NCBI GenBank assembly: GCA_023055355.1 | Contig: JALJCS010000006.1 | Location: 34,937,001 to 35,001,000, forward strand | Origin: Agelaius tricolor | Taxonomy: Eukaryota > Chordata > Aves > Passeriformes > Icteridae | DNA: 64,000 nucleotides | Direction of reading: 5' to 3' | Shown: positions 13,820 to 25,500 of the stretch, piece after piece | Position numbering within the stretch: the stretch's first letter is position 1 | Layout: each line of letters begins with the position of its first letter | Notes under the pieces: generated by a model | What the model saw: the letters and a program-made list of their open reading frames with translations, nothing else | Told to the model about the DNA's origin: nothing | Databases searched by the model: none | Position numbers and translations under genes: made by a program

Positions 13820-16800
13820 GTTTAAAGAGCAACTATAAGCTGAAACCTGAGAGGAAGAGATTTAATTTTCATTTTTAGTGTTTGATTGCACAGAGTGACA
13901 CCTGATGGCTGCATAGGAGATTGTCTTAGTAATGCACCTTGTGATAGTTTAACAGATTTTCAAGCCAGAAGGATTCTATTAATGTAAGCCACCTGGAAAT
14001 TAGCACAGGTCCCATCATTTCCTCGGGTGATTCTGGTCTAGCATAACCCTGGTGAGACAATGCCATTTATCACCTGGAAACACAGTGAATCCTTCAACAT
14101 GCTAAAGTGTGCTGTAAAAGGATGTAAATTGAATTAATGTGCCCTTGTCCTAGGGTGGTTAATGATCTAGGTAACTATTCTGGTCTCTGTTTTTCTATAG
14201 TATTTGTTGTGGTTTTTGTTAGGTTAAAGCTACTAAGGTGTAGAAAGTCTGCAGCTTCCATAGGTAAGTTCTTCCATTATTTATATAACTTTGTGATTAG
14301 CAAATGAATGTATCTTGTTGGTTTATTTTCTCTTTCCACAAATTTTCTAGTTTTGGCTAAAAATTCTGGAGCATAGCTATGATAATGTGAGTTTTTCAGA
14401 TAATGCTTCTTCTAAAGGTTCTTGGGTGCAGAGGTGGTGGGGTGTTGCAGAGAAGGAGACCTTGCTAGATATTTTCAGTGAAGACTAGAATTCCTCCTAT
14501 TTGCAATAGAAGAAAGGATTTAATAATAAAATATACTTTTGGGGTTTCCCTTTTTGCATTTTGTCTCTGTGGCTGTACATTTGAAGCAGATCTAGGTGTC
14601 CCTTTCATGTGATGCATGAATATTCACTAGGAGCAAAATAACAATTCCTGGTAGGTCAACTCTGTATCATTAGTCTAATATAATCAATTGCATTTAAGAT
14701 TAGGCATCTAGTTTAGGCAAAAGAAAATGAAGCTCAAAAACAAGGAAATAAGTTGCAAAATCTGGTTAACTTTGTCTTTATGTGGTTAAAAGTCTGACAA
14801 CTTCTGTGGTTAGTAAAACAGATTAAATCTCTATGTCCTTAAGTATTATACTACGTAAAATACCTCTTGGATTTTATTATTGTAATTTTCTAAAATTTTT
14901 AGTCAACATTGATAAACAATAGATGGAAGAGTACTTAAAAATTACATTACTTTAAATGTCAACTGTTTTGAACTCCATGGAAAAATAAACTTGGTCAACA
15001 CTTACAAGCTGCATTCTGCTGCAAAAGTTAAGAGAATACAATAAAGAGCCCTTCATACAAAAAGTATAATATTTGCAGAAGCAGGGCTGTGCTTTTCACA
15101 TCAGTGGTTTCATGTTTCTTAATTTGTAGGGATGTTTATAAGTAGCAGTATGACAGCTTTTATGATAATACAGAGATCTGCAATGTTGATAAGGATTTAG
15201 ATTACTAAAGAGAAAGCAAACAAGATCAAAAAATATGAGGGACAATGCAAAGTAGAGTCTTATAAAAAGGCTGCCTTCGTAGCTCATCAGTGCAAATTTC
15301 TTGTCAAAATGCTCCTTGAGCTAAGTAAGGGTTACTTATTCATGTGAACACCTGACTTATAAAATCAATCAAGCACTGATATCAAAGATGTCTGGCTTTT
15401 ACATCTATTCAGGTTGATGCTTCCATTAACTTAACTTCATACTCTAAAAGCGTATTTCATTTCTAAATATGCTGTGTATAACTCATTAACATCAGAGCCC
15501 CTAGCAGTAATTGCTTGAAAGTGAGTAAAGAAAATCGGAAAAGATGAAGAGCTGAATTGCCACTTAATGAAAGAAAAAAAACCCACAGACACACACTTAA
15601 ATTGGCTATCATGCAGTAGCAAGTCTCTTCTCTATGGAAAACATTCAGACTGCATTTACAGTTTGTGTTGAGATGTTTAAAAATGTGTTAAGTAATACTA
15701 AATACAACTTAAAAGCTCAATGTGCTTCTAGATGGAATTTAGCTCAAAAATTACGCTTGTTAATGATCTTTTCTTTATGTTTACAACATTCTTAAGAATG
15801 AAGTAAAACTCAATTTTGAGAAAGTATGAAGTAGCAGAAATCTGTTTTTCAGAAAATTTCCGTTCAGGCAAAGCAACACCACCACTTCCATTATCTGATT
15901 GACCTTTGGGAACTGAAGTCTTTAGAGTCCAAGATAGGCCTGAGAATGTGCTTGCAACATGTTACTTGCTTGTGGTCACCATGTAACAGAGGGGATGGCT
16001 TCCCAGGGGAGTCTGTCAGTATGGCTCCATTTGCCTTGGTGCAGCTGGACTGACTTCCATCAGCTGCAGATTTGTGTGGGAGCATGCAGGGAATATCATG
16101 GAGGCAGGCAGGCAGCAGCTTTAAATGTTTTAACATCATGAAGGCAAATAAAGGTGAGGAAAACTTTTGTCAGTTTATCAGGCTACAGCAGTAAATGTTT
16201 GATTTGATTTTTATAATGCAGCACAAGGATGTCTTTATGTGCTACTAGAAGCTAGATTGAAATATTTTGCAGGAACTGTTGGATCTGGATTGAAAACTAA
16301 GTGTTGTTGGTGCAATTTATATTGATTCTTCTGGTGCTTTTACTCCAGCTTTGTGACAAAAAATTTCTTGTTTTCAAGACAGCTCTTCCAAAATTCCTTC
16401 AGATAGCTGTTGGGAAAAAGAAGGTGATGCAGTGCACTGGAACGGCTTAACTCTAAATCGTTCACAACTCTTGCAGGGACTCTTACTGCAGAAAGAATAT
16501 TTGTTATTTTTATCCTGGGAAGTAACATTTCAGTTTAATAATGCACTAAGATTTCTTTTTAAAATATCTATGTAGATGTGATCAAAGTAGGGACTAAATA
16601 TTTAGGTACATATATGCTGTGTGCTAAGGGTGGACAGGGATGAAAACAACCACTGAGAACTGCTCTACCACTGAGGTATGGAAAGAGATATCAGTGTTCT
16701 ACTGAAGTAGCCAGAGGGATTAATTTCTCCCTTTTGCTTTACAGTGTGTTTTTCAAAGAGATTCCAGGTAGCAAGTTTTGGGTTGGATTTCTCTCATTTG

Positions 16801-17735
16801 AATCAAACACTAAGCTTGACAGGGTCAGGATGGAGGAAAAAAACCCACCACTTTGCTTGGCTGCTGAAGTTTAAAAAAAATCCGGTATTTTCAAAATAAC
16901 AGTGAAGTTTACTTTTTTACCTTAGCAATAAAATTAGGAAACAGAATATTTATTTTCACACTGCACCTGTTTCTGAACACCTTCCAGTCATGAGCAATAT
17001 GATTCCTATCAGACCACGTGCCACTACTGATATTTTATCTCCCTAGAATGACAAATGCACATAGACTTTTCCCACACATACGTATGGTATTTTAGGTGTG
17101 CCAAAGCTGTCCTGCATGTTTTTAGTAGTAAAGGGAAAGTTGAAGGCTGATAAGCCTTTAACACAAGTAAACAACAGCAGTTTTATGTTTGTTATTTGGA
17201 TCTACAAAGCCCCATTTTACAGTTTTCAATGTGCTCCAGCACAAGTGTCATTTTTGTTCTTGCTTCTACCCCCGCTAATTCCTATTGAGCCTAATTAACC
17301 ACTGCTGCCAGGGTAAGCACTTCTTCTGTACATATTTCATAAACTTTTCTTGGATTTAAATGCATTTTTAATACTTCACAACCTCTCGGTTCTATATTGT
17401 ACACATTCCAGAAATCTGTCTTTGGTAGTTCCCCCCTTTTCAGGCACATGTTGAGCAACTCTGTTTTGGCAAACCATTTTGACCCTCTGCCAAAACACAG
17501 GCACAAGAATGGCAGAAGTGTGGTTTGTCCTGGGACCTGCAGCCACAGGTGGCCAGGTCTTGGTGGAGTGACATTTTGCAAAGACCTGCTGGCATGTACT
17601 TCTAGGGAGAAGACAGAGCAACTTTGTCTTTGCCACCTCAATGATGCATTGCTTCTGGGCCTGTTTCTCCTACCTCAACCATGTATGATGGACACTTTTG
17701 GAGCTGGCATGTGAGATGTGGAGTGAGAAGGTACC

Positions 17736-17776
17736 ACTGTTCTTCAGAACACGGTACACTGCTCTTCAGAACATAC
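17736..17776 (+). repeat. Tandem duplication, 22-bp period
   Basis: ACTGTTCTTCAGAACACGG followed by TAC (17736-17757) is repeated as ACTGCTCTTCAGAACATAC at 17758-17776. The TTCTTCAGAAC core contains a partial inverted repeat (GTTCT/AGAAC), resembling steroid-receptor half-sites. Confidence 0.6.
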
Positions 17777-17881
17777 AAATGAGTGCTTGGACCTGTGCTA
17801 ATGGCTCCCATGGAAACGGGATTTGCTCCTCACCACAGTCTGGGCTCACGACCACATAACTTGTATCAGACAAGTATGGAC

Positions 17882-17909
17882 TCAAGCATGAGGTTGGACT
17901 CATGCTTGA
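17882..17909. repeat. Perfect 11-bp inverted repeat
   Basis: TCAAGCATGAG and its exact reverse complement CTCATGCTTGA are separated by 6 bp (GTTGGA). The sequence can form a short hairpin; no factor-independent terminator or microRNA context applies. Confidence 0.6.
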
Positions 17910-19200
17910 AATTATTCCTGAAGTAGCCATAATAACCACTCCACTGGTAGGGCTGAGTTTGCAACAGCTACTTTGTGCCCTGGAAATGTGAACACGGTTT
18001 GCAGTACGTTTCCTTAGTTGGTAGGATTTGTAAGTACACATCCTGAGGTAGCCTTTCCAAGAATAGAGTCTCTACACTGAAAGAATAATAATTAATTTTA
18101 CAGGAGACAAAAGTTCACAATGAATGAAGTATCAGGGCTTAAAAAAAATTTACTAAATCTAACAGTCTGCCAAAATGCTCCTAGACTAATTATTAAGCTT
18201 GTATCATTCTTCATGGTACTCATTAATCTATATTGAAAACATGGGCCACAAATTTGAGCTCACCACAAGTCAGTAACCTGTTACCTTTTGTTTTCATTAT
18301 CATCTGCTGTTTTTCTATGCACACAAAAAAATTCTAATCTGAATGTCCAAGTATTTCATAAGTACTTAGATGAGTAACACTCTTGTTCCAAGAAAAACAT
18401 AGTCTAATATGGAACAAAGCACAAGTAATTAAGAGGAACAAAAAGGAGATTATAGATAACATAAATGGGATCCGACTGCTTTCCTATGATATTTTTGCTT
18501 CATTCTGGAGTTGTCAGATACTAAATGATAAATAAAATCTGTTATTTCCAACTGCTGCACAAACATGCCAATTGCAGTTTTCTGGGCTTTACTGTTGGAC
18601 CTGCCTTTGTAATAATGATTAAAGGGGTCAGTTTTCAAGTAAGTAGTTTTGTTGTTAATTTGGAAAGTATTTTACAATAGTGAATAAATGCAGAATTAAA
18701 ATTTGGAAATGCTGGAGAAGCTGGAATTGGAGGATTCAAGACCAACACCAATAGTGGAGTAGGAAATGTGTGCCAGTGTGCTTGCATAGTACAAGAAATA
18801 TTGTGAGACAGGAAAAAAATGTGGGTTGCAGAGGAGAAAGACTTGTAAGGGAATATTTTAGGTAAAGACAAAATAGAAGTAACTAAAGGTTAATGTAGTG
18901 TATTAGGCTTCATTGGGCAGTAGGAAATGACAGAGAAATATGGCAGAGAACTCCCATACTGCCTGTGAGAGGCTGGCAGAGAGAGCTCAATTAATTGTGT
19001 GCTGTTTTGAGGGTGAAAGTTTAGGTATTCTAGGGACAGGGCTCCAATGGGACTTCACTGCTAATTCGAAGATTAGGCTTGTTCCTGAGAGTTCAAGGCT
19101 CCAGTTTCTGATACTTACACAGACAGACACACAGTTATCTGACACATTATCATTCACAGTTTAAACTGTTTTATTTTTCTATAAGCTTCTAATTTATCTC

Positions 19201-19217
19201 AAAAAAAAAAAAAAAAA
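19201..19217 (+). repeat. A17 homopolymer
   Basis: Seventeen A bases in a row, followed by GAGAAAAG. No retroposon body is recognisable upstream. Confidence 0.8.
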
Positions 19218-19619
19218 GAGAAAAGATCTTATTATGCCTGTTTCTTTTCTCATTCTCAGCTTTCCAAAACATGCAACCGCAATTTTACATAGTATCCTGT
19301 AAAGATCAAAAGCGAGCCCTGTTGGATCCTACTTCACTTAAACACTTGTACTATGTACAGCTGTTGTGAACAGATTGATGCACAACAGACCTTTCTGAGC
19401 TATCAGACTTCACCAATTAATACATTTGTATAATTTGACCTGTCATTAGTAACTCGTGGGAGGTGTAACAGCAAAGCACAGGATCGGTTTTTGTTATTGC
19501 TCCCATTACTCCCACTTAAAGTCAAGCCATTTCTTTTTGTATGACTCCCTCATCCTTCATGTAGCAAAGAGGAGGAGGAAGACAGCTCCCTGTCTAAACT
19601 CCTGGCGCTGGATGAAGCT

Positions 19620-19830
19620 GGTAGGAAGGATGTTTAGAAGGCCCAGGTGACGCTGAACTGTCCCCTGCCTGCCTTGCCCTGTCACACTGAGCGCAGTGCG
19701 GGCAGGGGCCGCCAGGGGGCGGCCGTGCCACGCCAGTCACAGCGCGGGAGCGCTCCGTGCCCAATCCCGGCTGCAGCCGTCTTGGGGATGCTCGGAGGGA
19801 GCCGAGAGGGGGAAAAGCGCTGAAACAACA
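19620..19830. promoter_or_regulatory. Small isolated GC-rich/CpG island about 20 kb upstream of KCNH8
   Basis: About 200 bp of GC- and CpG-rich DNA in the middle of AT-rich desert. It holds the CTCF-like motif at 19709-19723, GCGC and CGCGGGAGCGC words and several CpG dinucleotides. A minus-strand frame of 110 codons (19682-20014) crosses it but resembles no family and runs into AT-rich DNA, so I do not call it a gene. It could be a distal regulatory element or insulator, or the promoter of a non-coding RNA. Confidence 0.5.
19709..19723 (+). promoter_or_regulatory. Strong CTCF-like binding motif
   Basis: CCGCCAGGGGGCGGC matches the CTCF core CCASYAGRKGGCRS closely: the CCAGGGGGCG centre is intact. 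It lies at the middle of the small GC-rich island, as active CTCF sites often do. The motif is on the plus strand, so a loop anchored here would extend to the right, towards KCNH8. Binding is inferred from sequence alone. Confidence 0.55.
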
Positions 19831-20013
19831 CCCACAGAAGTGTTATAATAAGAATCCCCGTGTGGTTGTTTTTTTTCTGGACCCCGTCAACCCTGCTTAA
19901 ACCAGAAGTGCTGTGACAAATTATCTGAGAAAATATTTTAGGTGTGTGCAATAGGAATTTATTAGTTGCGAGGTGCAATTTGTAACCCAGGATTTCTGAG
20001 TGAGATACTTGCA

Positions 20014-20262
20014 TATCACAGAATCACAGAATAATGAGGAAGAGACCTCTAATATCATCGAGTCCAACCTATGCCCTAACACCTCAACCGTACTATAGCA
20101 ACAAGTGCCGTGTCCATTTTTTTTTAAACACATCCAGAGACGGTGATTCTACCACCTCCCTGGGAAGAGCATTCCAGTACTTTATTATTCTTTTGGTGAA
20201 AATTTTTTTCTTAATATATCCAGCCTATACCTTCCCTGACATAGCTTGAGACTGTGTCCTCT
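20014..20262 (-). mobile_element. CR1 LINE fragment, 3' end, minus strand
   Basis: The left edge is the reversed CR1 tail (ATCACAGAATCACAGAAT), followed in order by the reverse complement of the CR1 3' region: GACCTCTAATATCATCGAG, the CCAACC box, CCCTAACACCTCAA, AAACACATCCAGAGACGGTG, CCACCTCCCTGGGAAGAGC and GCTTGAGACTGTGTCCTC. CR1 is the dominant non-LTR retrotransposon of birds; copies are 5'-truncated and end in an 8-bp repeat tail, as here. The copy is diverged and non-coding. Confidence 0.9.
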
Positions 20263-20983
20263 GTATGTGTTAAGCTTGCTAACAGCCTGTTTCTGTTACT
20301 GGCTTGGTTTTGTGCTCACAGTGCGAAATAAAATTTGTCAGTTCCTGATTAATAAATAAGGCTTGTGCAAAGAATGGTACAGCAGAACTGTTTAAAACAC
20401 CTTTTGCTCTGATTTAAAAATCAACACTGCTGTACCTTTGAAGAGAGTTAACCGTATGCCTGAAGTGGGTCAAAATATTTCTTAAAGTGCTGGAATGCTG
20501 TTTCTAGAGGTTGAGCCCAAATATGAATTTCTGGTTTGGGCTCATTCTTTTTGTTTGTAGGATATGTGAAAGGCCATGCTAAGTAAAACGTAAGGTAGGT
20601 GGATGTGAAAGAAAATAAAACAGTGAAGGAATTATTAAATTGCCATCTAAAAAATCCTCTGAGTTCTCCTTCAAACGAGGTTATGAATGAAGAATTCAAA
20701 GTATCAATATTAGAGAAATATTCTGTCTCTGAAGAGCAACAGTATTGAAAATCTTCTTTTAAGACCTAGAAAAAATTTTATGGAGTATTTCAGTGTTCAA
20801 AATACCTAATTCTGCCAGGAAAAACATCTAACACTAGATAAATCTAAAATTTTCACATTTGAAATGTAATTGGTTTTGAGATAATGAGGCAAAGCATTAA
20901 AGCTTTGAGTTTTTCCCACAGAAGATCAGATTCCAGAGGCTTTCCTGGAAATGGTTTGTAATGGCCATTGGAAGTAAACGCAC

Positions 20984-21022
20984 CAATTAATTGTCATAAT
21001 TGCTGTCAATTTCACTAATTAG
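20984..21022. promoter_or_regulatory. Candidate homeodomain enhancer core with two palindromes
   Basis: A perfect palindrome CAATTAATTG (20984-20993) and a second, CTAATTAG (21015-21022), flank two TGTCA words (TALE/MEIS-like). Paired TAAT half-sites bind paired-class and other homeodomain dimers. The flanking 100 bp look unique and motif-dense. The cluster lies about 115 bp before the LTR that starts at 21,138. Function is inferred. Confidence 0.28.
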
Positions 21023-21137
21023 GATTGTGAGATTAAGCTTCTTACTAGATTTCTTCTCTCAGTCTTCAATCTGACAGTCAATAGTCAGAATTCTTCCACT
21101 TGTAATCTCAAAAAATTCACTCCTTGGGTTAACATAA

Positions 21138-21705
21138 TGATGTGGTTTGACACTGACCAAATGCCAGGCACCCAGGAAAGCCATTCACTCCCTCCCCTCT
21201 GCAGCTGGACAGAGGAGAGAAAACTTAGCAAAGGTTCATGAGTTGAGATAAGAGCCAGGAGTGATCATTCATCAAATACCATCACAGGCAAACCAGGTTC
21301 AACTTAGAGATAGGAAATTCATTTTCTTTTATTACTAACAAAATAAGAGCAAGATAATGAGAAGTGAAACAAGCCCTTAAAAATACCTTTGGCCCCCACC
21401 CCTGTAGCACCTCCTGCCCTTCCTTCTCCACTGACCTTGGTGTTTGCAGAGTTGTTCTCACTCCGCTCTTCTCTAGTCACAATTGAAACTGCACCACAAC
21501 TTTTTTTTTATTTCTTCTCAAATCTTTTATCACAGAGGCATTACCACCATTTATAATTGGTGTGGCCTTGGCCAGCAGCCTGTCCATCTTTGGAGCCACC
21601 AGCAATTTCCTCTCCTGTACATGGAAGAAGCTTCTAGCAGCTTCTCACAGGAGCCACCCTGTAGCCTCCCCACTGCCAAAAACCAGGCCATGCAAAACCA
21701 GTACA
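21138..21705 (-). mobile_element. Avian endogenous-retrovirus solo LTR (ERVL-like), minus strand
   Basis: The segment reads as a diverged copy of a common avian LTR in reverse orientation. Shared words include TTTGACACTGACCAAATGCC, GCTGGACAGAGGAGAGAAAA, CACTGACCTTGGTGTTTGCA, GGCCTTGGCCAGCAGC, GAAGCTTCTAGCAGCTTCTC and the end ATGCAAAACCAGTACA. On the minus strand it begins TGTACTGG, has a TATA-like GATAAAAG near 21,524 and an AATAAA at 21328-21333, and ends in CA. The left edge is ambiguous by 3 bp; taking 21138, the flanks CATAA and CAAAA are a 4-of-5 target duplication. Compared with the longer copies I recall, the middle GC-rich repeats are missing. No internal retroviral genes remain. The family name is from memory and should be checked. 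Confidence 0.75.
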
Positions 21706-22279
21706 CAAAATTACCCACAAAAGTGAGTGAAGCACAGGAGGCCTGTGCTGAGTTTTTGAATGGTCACATTCACATTCATAGTGCCTTTTGGGCCAGCTCT
21801 TGCTGTCACACAGCAGAGTGGTGAAGTTGTTTCACTGAACATTTCTTTCATACAGTGTTTTCCTGTAGGTCCCTTCTGGTCCCTTTATGCATGTGCTGAT
21901 AATGGCATTTTCTTGATAATATCATCAGAAGTCACATTTTTTAGTAGATTCTGAGGAAACATGTATGGCCAGCCTCACCCCACACCAAAATGAGCAGGCT
22001 ATGTCTGAGGAAGAGAAGGAACTATGCAACTGTTCCCTCTTGATCTCTGAAGGCTAAAGTAATTCTGTAAAGATCTAGAAATATAAAGTTTAATTACTGC
22101 AATTACACACCCGAAACAAAAAGTTCTCTAAATGACCTAGGGGATTGGGGGTTTGGTGGGTAGATGATTAGATGCTAGACTAATCATGGTCATGTCTTGG
22201 CTCCTTAGAGAGCTAGTAATTTCAAAGTGAGTGACTCCCTGTTTGTTGTTGCATTTACAAATTGTGGTATGCTTAGGCA

Positions 22280-22580
22280 TTGCAGTACAGCTTGATCCTT
22301 ATACAATTGGCTGCATGCATTTGAAACTTGTGTGATTGCCTGGTGATTAATGTATGAAGATGTGATTAATAGATGGAAGATTATGACATATCTTTAATAT
22401 GCTGCTTTTATATTATGTAGGAGATAAGACATGGTTTAGATTTCCTGAACCAAGCTGTTGGATGGCTAGGAAACACCTGGTATTACAGCCAGGCTGTAAT
22501 TTGGTGCTTTCTTCCCCTAAAAGAGGCTTTGTCGTCTTCTTTTAAGGTCTTGATTAATCACACAGAACAAGCTGGTTATG
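22280..22580. promoter_or_regulatory. Candidate conserved non-coding element
   Basis: Repeated GATTAAT words (GGTGATTAATG, GTGATTAATAG, TTGATTAATCAC) with TGCATGCAT and an imperfect inverted pair ATTACAGCC/GGCTGTAAT near 22,480-22,500. Repeated homeodomain-type half-sites in unique sequence are typical of developmental enhancers. Evidence is motif density only. Confidence 0.22.
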
Positions 22581-25500
22581 TTAATATATGGTACATTAAT
22601 AAAACTTCATCCTGTTGTATCTCATAAGTTAGTTTGTGCAGTGAGTGGTAGGACTTCTAGATGGATTAAAGCCATTCTTGCAAGACCCATTATTTGTTGG
22701 CTGTGGTATTTTAATTCAAATAAAAAAAGTTGTCTGATCTGTTACAGAGGTGGCACAAACCTAGTTCAAAATTAGTTGAGAGTAGTGGCAAAGTACTTTC
22801 CTGCTGGCCTTAAGGTGTGCAGGAAACCCAAAATGGTCTCAACACCCTAGGAAAATCTATTATTTCATTCTCTAGCCTCTAAATCAGTATGTTTTTGTGT
22901 TATAAACCATCATCTCTGGAAAATGCAAATGCTGCACTGAGGAGTTGCATGCAGAACTACAAATGGAAGTGGAGGGTGTCTGCACTATTTTTGTTCTCTT
23001 TCAATACTTCTCTCTTGTGTAAAAAATATAAAGCATTTGTCCAATTACTGTGGCTCTTTCCTGAATTGGTGACATGTAATTAAAGTGTGATTGAAATGTC
23101 TGTTTCATTTCAATTTGTGAGCAGAGGATAACTGTAAGAAACTGCACTGTGCACTGCCTCTGGCAGCAGAGGTGGCTTCAGGAGTCTGTGTCACCAGACC
23201 TTGTGCTGACACAGATTTTGGCAGGGCTACAATATAACCTGAATCAGAGGAAACATACAGGCTGGAAAAGGAACTTGATTCTTGAAGTTTACTCTGAATC
23301 TAGAAGAATTTGCTGATTTCATTCATTGAGCAGCTATTAAACAAATTCTACTGCCAAAAGTAAGGAGGCAGAAACTCTTCCAGAGAAGTTAGGAGCACCA
23401 AGGAGGGAACTTTTTAAGCTGGTTATGTTTGCTTTAGGCTGCTTTTCTGTTTGTTTTTTTGTTGGTTGTAGTAGTAATGAATTTTTGTCTTAGATTATAT
23501 GAGAGAAGGCAAAGACTTACAGAACACTCTGCAGGTAGGAACATTGGAAACATTCATGTACATTTATAGATACGTTGCTAGCCAGGTTTGAAGCTTAAAA
23601 TGGTATTCCTCAAATAAATTCTGCCTGTGCTGAGTAGATAGAATACTTTTATTTCTTACATACTTTTCCCTTTTTTCCCCCAAACTGTAACAACCTCTTA
23701 GATATCAAAGCAAGAATCAGCGACTTGCCCACTGAGCAAACAATCCAGAGCTTTTGAGCCAAAGACTTACTCTGCTATCTTCAGTGAACTGGAATAAGAG
23801 AACAAACTTGGCAGGCAAAAACTAAATTTATGTCACAAAGTAATGCTACTTTCCATAAGTATAATCTTACCTTTTGAGTGCATGTGCTCTTTCAATAAAC
23901 TGTAAAGAACTCTCCTCCCCCAGCAGTAGAGCACCAATTTTTGCATGATAAGCAGGTTGTGAAGCTCTTTTCTGCAAACTGGACTTGTGCATCAGAATCA
24001 TGAAACATTAGTCATTTTTGCTTCCAGGTTACCTTATGTCATTAGGAAACTGGTTTCTCTTCTTTTTAATTCAGGCTGTTTAGCAGTAGGTGGCATCCTA
24101 CTTTAAGATTAGAGTGAACTGTAGACTTCCTAGCATGTGTTGTCACTCAGTCTAGAAAGTTCTTAGAATTTCTTTTCTATTTCTACTCCTGTGCAGTATT
24201 ACCAAGGGAAGACTTTTTTTGACTTAAAGTAAACAGGAATGTGTATGAGTTCTGATGTGAGTACTATATACTGGAAGCTGGCTTGTACCATGCAGTGAAA
24301 GTCCTAGTTTAAATTGAATTTGGAATTTGTTTTGCAAGACTTGAAGCAGACCTTTTTAAATCAGGAGAGATGAGCAAAATCAAATTATTAAAGGCTTTTA
24401 TGAGAAGCTGGATTGGTTTCAGCTTTCTCTGATGCTCATTGTGTTCTGTCTGCAGTACCAGTGGGAAGTGAAAATAATTAATCCTGAAAATTAGATTGAA
24501 TGGCTGTTCAAAGCAATAAAAGGAAGGAAATTAATTGCTAGTATTGATACACTATCCTTAAGTCATCTCACTCAATATCACAAAGTGTCAGATTATGTGC
24601 TTAGGCAGAAACTAGGGAAAAATATAACTCAGATGTGTTTAATGGAAAAAATCTAAAACAAAGTTTTGAAAGGAAAAGAGTCAGTGATGGCTCTAAGTGA
24701 TAATGCAGAAGGAAATTAGGGATGGTGAGAGTCTTGGGAGGTGGATGACAGGGAAATCAATCAGTAACTGAAGCTGGTTTCGCGAGATCTTAATATGCTT
24801 CACCAGAATCCCCGTGACTTGGATTAGCTATTCTCTTTTCAGACTCAAAAAAGGTTGTTAGAGCTGCTTTAGCAGCCTCCAAAAAGGGTTCTAAGTTCCT
24901 TTTCCTTCCTCTCAGTCCCTTTCCCCTGCCCTGAGGATTTTGTGTATAGAAATACACTTTCAGTACAATTTAAGTATAGATTGCTGAGGTATCCCTGAGA
25001 GCATTCTTTGAAATACCAGTGCTCACTCAAGTTTGCATGGGAACTGCCAGGAGTAGGTAACATTTGACACTCAGTGTCCCAAACTGGGTGAGGTACCTCT
25101 TTTATTTTAGTATGTATTTATTTATGTGGATTTTGGCCAGCACAGATTTACCTAACAGCTGCTCATTCTCTTTCTAATATGATAATTGTATCATGTTGAA
25201 AAGGAAGAATACTCAGTGGTTAAATGTTTTTGTGTATCTGGCCCTTGTGATGCAAATAAGCAGCTTTTGTAATATTCAAAATCACATGGGTGCTCAACAA
25301 AAAAATATTTCATTTATTGTCTAATCTTTTCTCTTTAAGCTGATCACTTAGATTTTGCATAAGAGAGCAGCTCTGTTTTAATAAGTGGTAAAAGATTTAA
25401 ACCTTGTTAAATGTTCCATGAAAATGTACAAAGACATTAAAAGGTGTTTAAACGTTAGTTTGATATGAATTGTGGATTTAACTTCATTATAATAACTCAT

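Larger units (their letters stand above)
1..19600. other. AT-rich intergenic desert upstream of KCNH8 (left part)
   Basis: There is no gene, RNA gene or recognisable transposon here. Open frames stay below about 120 codons and have no family resemblance. Contents: a 14-bp direct repeat (TCTTGAAAATGACA at 507-520 and 526-539), tandem CACGTG boxes and an octamer motif at 655-835, purine and T runs at 2,721-2,749 and 2,903-2,917, paired AP-1 sites at 5,903-5,932, a T29 run at 10,234-10,262 followed by an AAAT repeat, an ATTT repeat at 13,797-13,819, and a small tandem duplication and hairpin at 17,736-17,909. Moderately GC-richer unique stretches at about 10,350-11,500, 12,380-12,680 and 17,290-17,720 may be decayed old repeats, but I cannot assign them. 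Confidence 0.7.

Noticed and set aside
17291..17641. 116-codon minus-strand frame in a GC-richer block
   Set aside because: The sequence resembles no protein I know and overlaps a 105-codon plus-strand frame. The block might be an old repeat but could not be assigned.
19682..20014. 110-codon minus-strand frame crossing the small CpG-rich patch
   Set aside because: Its start lies at the edge of the CR1 fragment and most of it is AT-rich non-coding sequence; only the GC part looks unusual, and that is explained by the CpG patch.
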